A stretch of DNA of 64,000 bases. It comes from Pelagicoccus mobilis. GTDB taxonomy: Bacteria > Verrucomicrobiota > Verrucomicrobiia > Opitutales > Opitutaceae. Numbering within the stretch: position 1 is the first letter of the stretch; every line of letters starts with the position of its first letter. Under the pieces are notes generated by a model. The model was not told where the DNA came from and made no database searches. It worked only from the letters and a program-made list of their open reading frames with translations. The stretch covers positions 1-64,000 of the forward strand of contig NZ_JAENIL010000046.1 of NCBI RefSeq assembly GCF_016595505.1. Direction: 5' to 3'. A program made the position numbers and the translations under genes. This document shows positions 33,322 to 42,053 of this stretch, in pieces.

Positions 33322-35973
33322 ATGTTTCAGAAAATACTCCCCCTGACGTTGTTTCTTGCTTCTGAACTGATATCCGCTCCGGCAGCGAATTCACTCACCG
33401 TGGGGCCTCTGCTGGAGAATCCTCGCGGCTACGGAGAGAGCGAGTTGCAGTTTTCTTGGAAGTTGCCCGCCGGTGAGCAGTCAGCATGGGAAATCCGCTG
33501 CGCATCGGATCCTGTGCTTTTACCGGAGCAAGCGGACCTCTGGAACAGTGGGAAACGTGACTCTTCGCAAAGTACCTTTGTCGATTATGAAGGCAGACCA
33601 GCTAAGTCGGGTGAGGAACTGTATTGGACGGTTCGATACTGGGATGCCTCGGGCGAGGTTTCCGATTGGGCGGACGTTTCAAGTGTAGAATACGGCCTGT
33701 TGTATACTTCCGACTGGAAGGGAACGTGGATTCGCAACCCGGATGATCAGGCGGGTGAAATCGATGCTACTCCACACTTCAGGAAGCCCTTCCGGGTGAA
33801 GGGAAAGGTCGAGAAGGCTCGGCTCCATTTTACCGCAGAAGGGATTGTCGATTTCTCGATCAATGGTGCCGCGGTATCGGATCATTACTTTGCACCGGGT
33901 TGGCCGGATTATCGCAAGCGTCGGATCGCTCGCACTATCGACGTCACGGCGTTGATAGACAAAGGGGAGAATGTTATCGGAGCGGTCTTGAGCGATGGCT
34001 GGTACAGCGGGAATATACTGTTTGGCGACCGTGAGCGGAATGGGGGAGTCCCAGCTTTGTTATGCCAACTGGAGCTGACCTATGCCGACGGTCGCTCCGA
34101 GCTCGTTGTGAGCGACAGTAGCTGGAAGGTTTCGGAGGGAGCTGTGCGATTTGCGGACTTTTACGATGGAGAACATTATGACGCTCGAGAGGAGCGTGAT
34201 GGGTGGGACACGAGTGGATTCGATGATTCCGATTGGAAGGCCAGCGTCGAAGTGGAGCTAGACCCAAGTTTGCCGATCAACGCCTACGCCGGTCCTGCAG
34301 TGAAAAATGTAGAGGAGATCGAGCCGATTTCGATGAAGCGCACCGAGAGTGGCTCAATTGTTTTTGATTTCGGGGTGAATTTAGTTGGTGTGCCGCAGAT
34401 CGCCCTCCCGCTCGATGCGGGCCAGAGGGTGGAGCTCAAGTTCGCCGAAGCGCTCAACCCCGATGGAAGCCCGCATTACGAGAACCTTCGGTCCGCGAAG
34501 TGCACTGATAGCTACACGGCAGCCGAAGCTGGGGTGGTAGTATGGTCGCCGCGGTTTACGTTTCACGGCTATCGGTATATGGAAGTGATTGGTGTGAGCC
34601 CTGATCTGGAGCCTCAACTGGATTGGGTGAAGAGCATCGTGCTGACGAGTGAGGTTGCCTCTACAGGTGAGTTCGAGAGTTCGGTTGCGGATTGGGGGCA
34701 GTTGCAGAAGAACATTCGCCGTAGCCAGCTGGGAAACTTCTTGGAAGTGCCGACCGACTGTCCGCAGCGTAACGAGCGTCTTGGCTGGACCGGTGATATC
34801 CAGGTCTTTGGCCCGACTGCTAGTTTCAACTATCAGTCGCTCGCTTTCTTGGAGAAGTGGTGCCGCGATCTCCGTGATGGGCAGTATGATACAGGTAAGA
34901 TCCCCGATGTCGCTCCGGATGTAATGTGGGGCAAAAGTCGTCCTGTTGGCACGCCTGCTTGGGGTGACGCGATTACGATCGTGCCGTGGGATATGTATCA
35001 GAAGTACGGTTACGAAAAAATCCTGAGGGACAACTACCAAGCGATGATACGCTGGGTATCGTACTACGATATGGAAACTGCGGCGAATGGTGGTCTTTGG
35101 ATTGACTACGGTTACAACGATTGGCTTCAACCCTTCCAGCAGAAGGAGAAACCTCGTTTGCGTGGCGATACCAGCCGGTCATTGTTAGGGACTGCCTACT
35201 ATGCTCGTAGCGCTGCGATCCTAGCGAAGGTCGCGGAGGTCCTCGGAAAAGAGGCGGATGCGAAGCAGTTCGCTAAGCGAGCCAAGGCGGTGCGGGAGCG
35301 CTTCGCTGCTGCGTTTTTTGAAAACGGCGTTTTGCTCCCGAGGGAAGACGGAATGCCGACGCAGACTGCTTATCTGTTGGCATTGGCCTTTGATCTGCTG
35401 CCCGAAGCTGATCGTTCGGCGGCCATGCAGGAGCTCGAACAACTTGTTGTGGAGGAAGCGAATGGGCATTTGCGTACTGGTTTTGTGGGGACAGCTTTGA
35501 TCTGTCGAACCTTGAGTCGATTTGGTCGTAGTGACCTGGCTTACGAGGTTGCGTTGAAGGAAGAGTATCCGTCTTGGATTTATTCGATCCGGCAAGGTGC
35601 GACATCGATTTGGGAGCGGTGGAACAGCTACTCGAAGGAGGACGGATTCGAAGGTGCCAGCATGAACTCGCTCAACCATTATGCCTACGGAGCGGTGGGG
35701 CAGTGGATGTACGAGACGGTGGCTGGGCTATCCGAAGCAGAGCCAGGATATCGAAGAATTCGAATAGCCCCTGTACTAGGAAAAGGCGTGACTTCAGCGT
35801 CTGCTAAACTGGAAACGCCGTACGGATTTGCACAAAGCTCATGGGAGCTGAAGGGGGACGCGTTTACGCTGGAGGTGGTGATACCGCCCAATACTGAGGG
35901 CGTTGTGGAGATGCCCGACGGTACGGTGTCTGCGGTGGAGGCCGGGCGGCATCGTCTCAGGTGTAGCCTTTGA
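33322..35973 (+). CDS. GH78 alpha-L-rhamnosidase, secreted
   Basis: An 883-residue GH78 enzyme. The start ATG 33322 gives the signal peptide MFQKILPLTLFLASELISAPA; the longer frame uses GTG at 33250. Domains: fibronectin-like N-terminus, lectin-like sandwich (HFRKPFRVKGKVEKARLHFTAEG), six-hairpin barrel and C-terminal sandwich. The active site is close to the textbook motif, Asp479-Cys-Pro-Gln-Arg-Asn-Glu485-Arg-Leu-Gly-Trp489-Thr-Gly-Asp492. These four positions correspond to the catalytic and binding residues of characterised GH78 enzymes, with Glu485 the likely general acid. It is followed by the GH2 gene, whose strong ribosome-binding site lies 147 bp downstream. Confidence 0.93.
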   Translation: MFQKILPLTLFLASELISAPAANSLTVGPLLENPRGYGESELQFSWKLPAGEQSAWEIRCASDPVLLPEQADLWNSGKRDSSQSTFVDYEGRPAKSGEELYWTVRYWDASGEVSDWADVSSVEYGLLYTSDWKGTWIRNPDDQAGEIDATPHFRKPFRVKGKVEKARLHFTAEGIVDFSINGAAVSDHYFAPGWPDYRKRRIARTIDVTALIDKGENVIGAVLSDGWYSGNILFGDRERNGGVPALLCQLELTYADGRSELVVSDSSWKVSEGAVRFADFYDGEHYDAREERDGWDTSGFDDSDWKASVEVELDPSLPINAYAGPAVKNVEEIEPISMKRTESGSIVFDFGVNLVGVPQIALPLDAGQRVELKFAEALNPDGSPHYENLRSAKCTDSYTAAEAGVVVWSPRFTFHGYRYMEVIGVSPDLEPQLDWVKSIVLTSEVASTGEFESSVADWGQLQKNIRRSQLGNFLEVPTDCPQRNERLGWTGDIQVFGPTASFNYQSLAFLEKWCRDLRDGQYDTGKIPDVAPDVMWGKSRPVGTPAWGDAITIVPWDMYQKYGYEKILRDNYQAMIRWVSYYDMETAANGGLWIDYGYNDWLQPFQQKEKPRLRGDTSRSLLGTAYYARSAAILAKVAEVLGKEADAKQFAKRAKAVRERFAAAFFENGVLLPREDGMPTQTAYLLALAFDLLPEADRSAAMQELEQLVVEEANGHLRTGFVGTALICRTLSRFGRSDLAYEVALKEEYPSWIYSIRQGATSIWERWNSYSKEDGFEGASMNSLNHYAYGAVGQWMYETVAGLSEAEPGYRRIRIAPVLGKGVTSASAKLETPYGFAQSSWELKGDAFTLEVVIPPNTEGVVEMPDGTVSAVEAGRHRLRCSL

Positions 35974-36119
35974 TCGTCGAGGGAAATGGGCACCCGCGGA
36001 GCGGCTGCCCCACCTTGGATGTCATGTAAATTTCATGATTTGGCTCTTGGGTTTGGATGCATTTGGCCAAAACGAACAGTGTTTGTTCGCTTGGCCCGTT
36101 TGGGCATTCGCGAGGAGAT

Positions 36120-36125
36120 AGGAGG
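36120..36125 (+). promoter_or_regulatory. Strong ribosome-binding site fixing GH2 start
   Basis: AGGAGG ends four bases before ATG 36130. It rules in favour of this start over the longer frame from 35986, which also would lack a signal peptide at its N-terminus. Confidence 0.8.
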
Positions 36126-36129
36126 TAGT

Positions 36130-39100
36130 ATGAAACCGGTATCTGTTTTTGTTTTGCTCCTAGTGTTTGTGACTTCGTTGTCTGCGAAGATATCTATTGA
36201 TGAAGGGTGGAGCTTCATTCAACGGGATGTGCAGGGAGCAGAGGCGATCGATTTCGATGATGAATCGTGGCGAGTATTGGGCGTACCCCATGATTGGAGT
36301 GTTGAGGGCGAGTACGCTAAGAGTAACCCGATGGGAGCGCGGGGAGGTTACCTGCCAGCGGGGATCGGTTGGTATCGGAAGACGATCGAGGTTCCGGCTG
36401 AGTGGAAGGGCAAGCATGTCGAGGTCGCTTTCGACGGGATTTTCAGGAACAGCACGGTTTGGGCAAACGAAGTGAAGCTTGGGGAGCGACCTTATGGCTG
36501 GATATCCTTTTCCTACGACGTAAGCGAAGTTGTCCAGAATTCGGATACCTTGACGATCGCGGTACGAGTAGACAACGAGCAGCAACCAGCGGCTCGGTGG
36601 TATACCGGCAGTGGAATCTATGGCCATACTTGGATTGCGGTCCGAGAGAAAGTACATGTTCCCGGGAGTGGCGTGTTTGTCCGGACTGAGGGAAATTCGG
36701 TGTCTATCGATACGGAGATCCGAAATGCGAGTGAGCACGAGTCGACTGCCTACTTGAAGACGATTGTGAAGGATCCCAGCGGGCAAGTCATTGGTTCCGA
36801 TGAGAAGAAGCTGCAGCTTGCCGCTGGAGAACTTGGGACAGTGGAGCAACGTTTGGATTTTGGAGAGACGGCCCGTTGGTCGGTGGAGTCGCCCAATCTT
36901 TACTCGGTGGTGAGCACTTTGAAGGTTGAAGATCGAGAGTATGAAAGCGCCAGTACGCGATTTGGGTTTCGTGACGTCGAGTGGAAGCCCGAGACGGGCA
37001 TGTGGGTCGATGGTGAGAACATTAAGTTGCGCGGTGTGTGTAACCACCAGGACGCGGGGGCACTTGGTGCGGCGGTTCCCGATAAGATCCTAAGGTTCCG
37101 AATCGAGCAGTTGAAGGCGATGGGTGTGAATTGTATCCGCGTTTCCCATAATCCGCAGACGCCGATTTTTTATGAGCTGTGTGATGAGATAGGTATGTTC
37201 GTGATGGATGAGATCTTTGACGGTTGGAACAAGAAGGCGGAGCATGACTACGGACGCTATTCTTTCGATGAGTGGTGGCGTCGCGATGTGACGGATTGGA
37301 TCAAGCGGGACCGTAGTCACCCTTCGATCATCGTCTGGAGTGTTGGCAATGAAACGCATGGCGAAGTCGCCAAGGATCTAGTGGCTCTCTGTAACGAGCT
37401 TGATCCGACGCGACCGGTAACCTCCGGGAGCTCGGAAAATCACGATATGGATCTTTTCGGGGTAAATGGCGGGAGTGAATCGAAGGGGTATTTCGAGAGA
37501 TTTAGGAAAGGGCGGGACTATGGTCGGGTCGCCTTTGTCGGTACTGAGAATCCGCATACGTGGCATGTTCGTGGATATTACCGAACCCAAAGCTGGTTCC
37601 GGGATGGGTATCCAAATCCTAAGCGCGGGCCACACGAGATTCCTGATCTGACCGAAGAGGAGATTTTCACCTATGATTGGACGGAGGAGATCAACAAGAG
37701 TAGCCACAAGCAGATCTTTAACTCCAGCTATGACAACGCGACCGTCCGCTTGAATGCGCGTCAGGCGATTGCTCAGCTGCGCGATATTCCGTTTTATGCG
37801 GGGTCGTTCCGCTGGACGGGGCACGACTATCTTGGGGAAGCTGGATTTGTGCACGGCGGTTGGCCGTTTAAGGCCTTCATGGGCGGAGTCATCGACCTAG
37901 CGAACTTTGAAAAGGATCATTATTACCTCTATCAGAGCCAGTGGACGGATGAGCCGATGTTGCACCTTCTACCGCATTGGACGCATCCGGTAATGGAGGA
38001 GGGTACACAGATCCCTGTTTGGGCCTACACGAACTGCGACTCGGTCGAGTTGTTTTTGAATGGCAAGTCGCTCGGCAAGCGTACGCCCGGAGAAACCTGG
38101 GACGAAATGCAATGCCAGTGGATGGTTGGCTGGCAACGAGGCGAACTCAGGGCGGTCGCCTACAAGGGTGGCGAAGCCGTATTGGAAAAGGTGGTACGGA
38201 GTGCGGGCGCTCCGGCGAAGAATGCTCTCTCGATAGACGGCGAAGCTCTGGCAGAGAGTGGAAAGGATTGGGTTCAGGTCAGAGTTGCCACTCAGGATTT
38301 AGATGGGAACTTCTATCCGTATGGCGAGAACCGTACCTACTTTCATGTGATGGGACCCGCGGAGATCGATGCTCTGGATAACGGTAGTCCGATGGATGTC
38401 GAACCGCATCACGGGCAAAACAACCGGATTGGTTTCTTTGGTTTGACGCGTGCTTATGTGAAATCGAAGGGCTCGGAAGGTGCAGTAATCTTGCTTGCGG
38501 GCGCGATTCTGGGAGAGAAAAAGCTCATCACGTCGCGTAAGGTTCACATCGATACGCAACTGCTTGCGTTACGTGGAGCGCTTGTTCGCCCAATGATTGA
38601 AGTGTACTACACGCTCGATGGCAGTGAGCCGACGGCTGAGTCTACTTTGTACAAGGGAGGGTTCGACGTGTCGCTGGGTACGACGGTTAGAGCTCTGGTG
38701 ATGATCGATGGTGAACCGACCCTCGAGATGGAAGAGCGTTTTGCGAATGATGTTGGCTTCGTTTGGACTTCAGGGGAGTCAAAGCGAGGACCAATAGGAG
38801 AGCAGGCGGAGGATGCTTGGGTATTTGAGGCTGAGGTTTTGAGTTCGGGTAAAAATTTCAACGGGGCGGGCTATGTTGACCTAGGGGAGGCTGAGTCTGC
38901 TTATGTTGAATGGTATCAGGAAAACGACGGTGCAGCCGGTGAATACATCCTTAAGATACGCAGCAGCGCTTTCAACCCGAATGACGGTCGCTGTAATTTG
39001 CAGGTCACGGTGAATGGAGTGAGGGTTCCTCATCGCGTATTCGTGAACAATGTCGAGACGCTTGGCGAAGACTGGCAGACTGTGTCGCTAGAGGTGAAGC

Positions 39101-39180
39101 TGAACAGAGGGGCAAACTACATTCGCGTCGCTTCGGCGGGGCTGGGACAGGTTTTGCTCGATGAGATCGTCCTAAAGTAG
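36130..39180 (+). CDS. GH2 glycoside hydrolase with C-terminal modules
   Basis: A 1016-residue secreted enzyme (signal MKPVSVFVLLLVFVTSLSA). The order is GH2 sugar-binding (VPHDWSVEGEY, GWYRKTIEVP), immunoglobulin-like and TIM-barrel domains. The likely acid/base is Glu408 in SVGNETHG; the likely nucleophile is Glu473 in VGTENPHTW. Accessory beta-domains follow: one with YYTLDGSEPTAES, typical of the chitobiase/FN3-associated domain, and a final CBM6/35-like module (WVFEAEVLSSG...LLDEIVLK). The activity could be beta-galactosidase, beta-glucuronidase or related. In an ulvan setting a beta-glucuronidase-type role is plausible but not proven. It lies between GH78 and a PL25-type lyase on the same strand. 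Confidence 0.88.
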   Translation: MKPVSVFVLLLVFVTSLSAKISIDEGWSFIQRDVQGAEAIDFDDESWRVLGVPHDWSVEGEYAKSNPMGARGGYLPAGIGWYRKTIEVPAEWKGKHVEVAFDGIFRNSTVWANEVKLGERPYGWISFSYDVSEVVQNSDTLTIAVRVDNEQQPAARWYTGSGIYGHTWIAVREKVHVPGSGVFVRTEGNSVSIDTEIRNASEHESTAYLKTIVKDPSGQVIGSDEKKLQLAAGELGTVEQRLDFGETARWSVESPNLYSVVSTLKVEDREYESASTRFGFRDVEWKPETGMWVDGENIKLRGVCNHQDAGALGAAVPDKILRFRIEQLKAMGVNCIRVSHNPQTPIFYELCDEIGMFVMDEIFDGWNKKAEHDYGRYSFDEWWRRDVTDWIKRDRSHPSIIVWSVGNETHGEVAKDLVALCNELDPTRPVTSGSSENHDMDLFGVNGGSESKGYFERFRKGRDYGRVAFVGTENPHTWHVRGYYRTQSWFRDGYPNPKRGPHEIPDLTEEEIFTYDWTEEINKSSHKQIFNSSYDNATVRLNARQAIAQLRDIPFYAGSFRWTGHDYLGEAGFVHGGWPFKAFMGGVIDLANFEKDHYYLYQSQWTDEPMLHLLPHWTHPVMEEGTQIPVWAYTNCDSVELFLNGKSLGKRTPGETWDEMQCQWMVGWQRGELRAVAYKGGEAVLEKVVRSAGAPAKNALSIDGEALAESGKDWVQVRVATQDLDGNFYPYGENRTYFHVMGPAEIDALDNGSPMDVEPHHGQNNRIGFFGLTRAYVKSKGSEGAVILLAGAILGEKKLITSRKVHIDTQLLALRGALVRPMIEVYYTLDGSEPTAESTLYKGGFDVSLGTTVRALVMIDGEPTLEMEERFANDVGFVWTSGESKRGPIGEQAEDAWVFEAEVLSSGKNFNGAGYVDLGEAESAYVEWYQENDGAAGEYILKIRSSAFNPNDGRCNLQVTVNGVRVPHRVFVNNVETLGEDWQTVSLEVKLNRGANYIRVASAGLGQVLLDEIVLK

Positions 39181-39205
39181 CAGGTGCCTATTCTCATACA
39201 GTGTC

Positions 39206-39213
39206 ATACGTAT
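39206..39213. promoter_or_regulatory. ATACGTAT motif copy
   Basis: The core ATACGTAT, in the context TCATACGTATCGAT, lies 123 bp upstream of the lyase start. See the related copies at 33214 and 40799. Confidence 0.3.
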
Positions 39214-39335
39214 CGATTAGGATGTATTTGCAGGAGTGCTTTCGAAGTAAATGCTAACTATATCGCGGTGGTCAGGTCTGCAGTTTGCAGAAATGGCCAC
39301 TGGAACTTATCTATCCCGAAGCAGATAACTATTAA

Positions 39336-40790
39336 ATGATGACCCCATCTTCTCGCTCCGCTCATACGGGCTCTTTCTCCTTACGCTATCTCTTAGCTGC
39401 GTGCTCGCTCGGAATGCTTTTTACGTTTGCAGACAGTGAGTGTCGTGCAACTGAAGTGAAAGCGTCGGTCTGCGAGATGGTCGACCACTTTGCCGACAAT
39501 GCTTGGGGCAACCCGTTGGCGGTCGTGCAACACCCAGCGGGAGAGCATCACAATGGGATTACATATGTGAGTTACCAAGGGCCGAAGGAGGATCCGTACG
39601 TCGCTTCCTACAACCACGAGACCGGAGAGTGGAAGGGACCGTATAAAGCGGGGAATAGTGAGCTAGGAAAGAGCCCGAAGCAGCCGGCGAGGATCGATAA
39701 CCATGGAAAGCCGACTCTGATCATCGATGATGTTGGCTATATTCATGTGTTCTTTGGCGGGCATGGGGCGACGGCTGAGCACGGCGAGAATAAACTAGGC
39801 AATACGCATTTTGGAGCGAACAAGCATGCCGTTTCAAAGCGTCCCTACGATATTACGGAATGGGAAGAATTGGACACGATCCCGCCGTTTGGGACTTACA
39901 ACCAAGCGGTGAAAATGGATAACGGGGATATCTATTTGTTTTACCGTCATGGCGCGCATCGCAGCGACTGGGTGTATCAAAAATCCACTGACAACGGTCG
40001 TACGTTTAGCCCTGCTGTTTCCTTCATGAAGCACAAGCGACGCGATGATCTTGCAGCGGTCGACAGTTGGTATGTTTGGGTGACGAGAGGCGAGGGAGAC
40101 GATATCATCATGTCCTATGATTATCACCTTTGCTGGGATTCCAATGCGGGAAAGGACGGTCGTGGTCATGGCCCCCAGCGTCACGATGTCTATTACATGG
40201 TTTTTAATACGAAAACGGGGGCTTGGCGAAACGTCGGTGGAGAAGAGCTGACAATCCCTATCACGAGGGAGTACGCGGATGAGATGACCCTAGTGGCTCG
40301 CACTGGCGAGGATTGGACCTTTAACGGGTCGACGCATCTTAATCCCGACGGGCATCCGCATATCAGTATGAATATCGGCAAGGACATTGGTGAACGGACC
40401 GGCGGTCCGAAGCAAACCAGTCACTTTCGATGGAACGGCACCAAGTGGTTTGGTGGAAATTCAGTGGCCGGTGTCGAGTCACGCGGCGATTTTATCGTCC
40501 GGTCAGCTGATGAGGTTAGCTTCCTGCTCGCCTACCGAGACGGAGGGCAGGGGATCGTGGCCTGGTGGAATAGCACCGATGGCGGAGCGACCTTCACCAA
40601 GGGCGATGAGGTATTACGTCGCGAGAAAGCTGGATGGGCGATTACCTCGATTATCCGCAATTCGACGCCTGAGGCGCGTGTGATCGTGGCAGAGAAGCAT
40701 CGCGGTTCTGACTGGCACCGTGTGTACCTGCTAGGTGACAAAGGCCCAGTTAAGCGGCTGAAGAGCGAAGCGGATAAATTACCCCGCTGA
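39336..40790 (+). CDS. PL25-type ulvan lyase
   Basis: A 484-residue secreted beta-propeller with an N-terminal export segment (about residues 13-38). The putative active-site residues are His123 (NHGKP), His143 (GGHG), Tyr188 (GTYNQ), Arg204 (YRHG) and Tyr246 (SWY). These numbers coincide, as I recall, with those reported for the PL25 ulvan lyase PLSV_3936. The opening NPLAVVQHPAGEHHNGITYVSYQG and the blade ending FYRHGAHRSDWVYQ are shared with the protein at 14936-16396, its closest relative here. It should be an ulvan lyase working outside the outer membrane or in the periplasm. It is last but one in the plus-strand group that starts with GH78. Confidence 0.87.
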   Translation: MMTPSSRSAHTGSFSLRYLLAACSLGMLFTFADSECRATEVKASVCEMVDHFADNAWGNPLAVVQHPAGEHHNGITYVSYQGPKEDPYVASYNHETGEWKGPYKAGNSELGKSPKQPARIDNHGKPTLIIDDVGYIHVFFGGHGATAEHGENKLGNTHFGANKHAVSKRPYDITEWEELDTIPPFGTYNQAVKMDNGDIYLFYRHGAHRSDWVYQKSTDNGRTFSPAVSFMKHKRRDDLAAVDSWYVWVTRGEGDDIIMSYDYHLCWDSNAGKDGRGHGPQRHDVYYMVFNTKTGAWRNVGGEELTIPITREYADEMTLVARTGEDWTFNGSTHLNPDGHPHISMNIGKDIGERTGGPKQTSHFRWNGTKWFGGNSVAGVESRGDFIVRSADEVSFLLAYRDGGQGIVAWWNSTDGGATFTKGDEVLRREKAGWAITSIIRNSTPEARVIVAEKHRGSDWHRVYLLGDKGPVKRLKSEADKLPR

Positions 40791-40798
40791 TCCTGTTT

Positions 40799-40806
40799 AT
40801 ACGTAT
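40799..40806. promoter_or_regulatory. ATACGTAT motif copy
   Basis: ATACGTAT in the context TTATACGTATCGAT, just after the lyase stop codon and 152 bp before the next start. It is the third intergenic copy of the core. Confidence 0.3.
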
Positions 40807-40957
40807 CGATCGTTTGGTTGTTCCCACTCCGATCTTTGCGGCGCCCTCAAACACGCGGATGGGGAAGGTTTTGCGGAAATCTATGCTTCTTACGAATCCA
40901 TCCATACAGATAGATGGCATGTACATCTCATCGGCGGATGTGTGTGGTTAACATGGT

Positions 40958-41743
40958 ATGAAGATTACTCACACGGACCGTTTGGGAAATAAGCTCACCG
41001 AGGCTTCAGGAGAGCAGAGCGTTGAAATCGAGATCAAAGGCGAATTTGGCTTTGAGGACATCCTGATTTTCGAAACAGAACCGGGCGCATTTGTTGAGAT
41101 CGATATCGATCCTACCTTCAATAAATCGATTGTTTATGTGCCGGATGGTAAGGTTGTTTACCAACTTCCAGTCGGGCCTAAGGCACGAGCCTATGATCCC
41201 GATGCTTTCAAAGGTGAGTCTCACTCGATCAGCATGTCGGTCGTTCCGCAGGAAGAGCTCACGAAGCGTCGAAACTTGGCGATGAACTCTTTGGATATGC
41301 GCTGGGATACTGGATACTTTCCACACGCGTCAGCGAATGTTGTGACGCGTGATGAGCCTTGGTTCGAAGCAAAGAATGCCATTGATGGACATCTTTTGAG
41401 AGACGGACACGGAGCCTGGCCTTACCAGTCTTGGGGCGGCGGTTTGCGAGATGACTTGGTCTTTCGACTGGATTTCGGTCGGGAGGTTTTGATCGATGAA
41501 ATCATCATCTACTTGCGAGCTGACTACACGGACGACCACGACATCAATTGGGAGTCAGGACTACTCACTTTCTCTGATGGTGATTCCATGCCGATCAAAA
41601 TGGAGAAGGTCGAAGAAGGGCAGTCGTACAAGGTAGAGCCCAAGAAGGTGACTTGGATTGAACTCTCCGAACTCAAGCGAGAGATCTCAGCGGCGTTTTC
41701 CGCTCTGACTCAGATTGAGGTATTCGGAAAAGACGTACTGTAG
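40958..41743 (+). CDS. Hypothetical protein with F5/8C-like C-terminal part
   Basis: A 261-residue protein without a signal peptide. The N-terminal half (SGEQSVEIEIKGEFGFEDILIFETEPGAF) resembles an all-beta sandwich. The C-terminal half (ANVVTRDEPWFEAKNAIDGHL, LVFRLDFGREVLIDEIIIYLRADY) resembles a galactose-binding/discoidin-like fold. I do not recognise a named family. The lack of an export signal suggests a cytoplasmic role, perhaps sugar sensing or binding an imported oligosaccharide. It lies downstream of the PL25-type lyase with its own 167-bp leader holding an ATACGTAT motif. Confidence 0.6.
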   Translation: MKITHTDRLGNKLTEASGEQSVEIEIKGEFGFEDILIFETEPGAFVEIDIDPTFNKSIVYVPDGKVVYQLPVGPKARAYDPDAFKGESHSISMSVVPQEELTKRRNLAMNSLDMRWDTGYFPHASANVVTRDEPWFEAKNAIDGHLLRDGHGAWPYQSWGGGLRDDLVFRLDFGREVLIDEIIIYLRADYTDDHDINWESGLLTFSDGDSMPIKMEKVEEGQSYKVEPKKVTWIELSELKREISAAFSALTQIEVFGKDVL

Positions 41744-41751
41744 GTAACTGG

Positions 41752-41985
41752 TAGGGCTGGCATTTGCCCGTGCTGCTTTGCACATTGGCGTCAACTTGAC
41801 AGAAATAGCATCATCTGGAGGGCAACGTGTCTGTCGTTGCCACATCGTTTATTCCCCGTAGGCTCCGCGGCAATGACGGAGCATTGCCCTCCTGCGCACA
41901 GCGTTTAGGCTTAAGTTGACGCCGATGTGCATTGCAGGAGGGCGGTTTATGAGGTTGTTGCGGCTTGCCGCAAGCGGCAGCCCTA
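41752..41985. repeat. Nested palindromic element
   Basis: There are three nested pairs: TAGGGCTG (41752) with CAGCCCTA (41978-41985), TGCACATTGGCGTCAACTT (41779-41797) with 41913-41931 (one mismatch), and GGAGGGCAACG (41817-41827) with GCATTGCCCTCC (41881-41892). It fills most of the convergent gap between 41743 and 42054 and codes for nothing. Confidence 0.75.
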
Positions 41986-42000
41986 CAAAGGTGAACGCAA

Positions 42001-42034
42001 AAAGCCAACCTGCCGTTGTGACGAGGTTGGCTTT
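42001..42034 (-). terminator. Rho-independent terminator for GH88
   Basis: AAAGCCAACC pairs perfectly with GGTTGGCTTT and, read on the minus strand, is followed by more T residues. It lies 20 bp after the GH88 stop codon. Confidence 0.88.
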
Positions 42035-42053
42035 GATTGTGTAAATCGCTTTT

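Noticed and set aside
35986-36129. N-terminal extension of the GH2 frame
   Set aside because: A strong AGGAGG and a signal peptide start at ATG 36130. The extension is not family-like.
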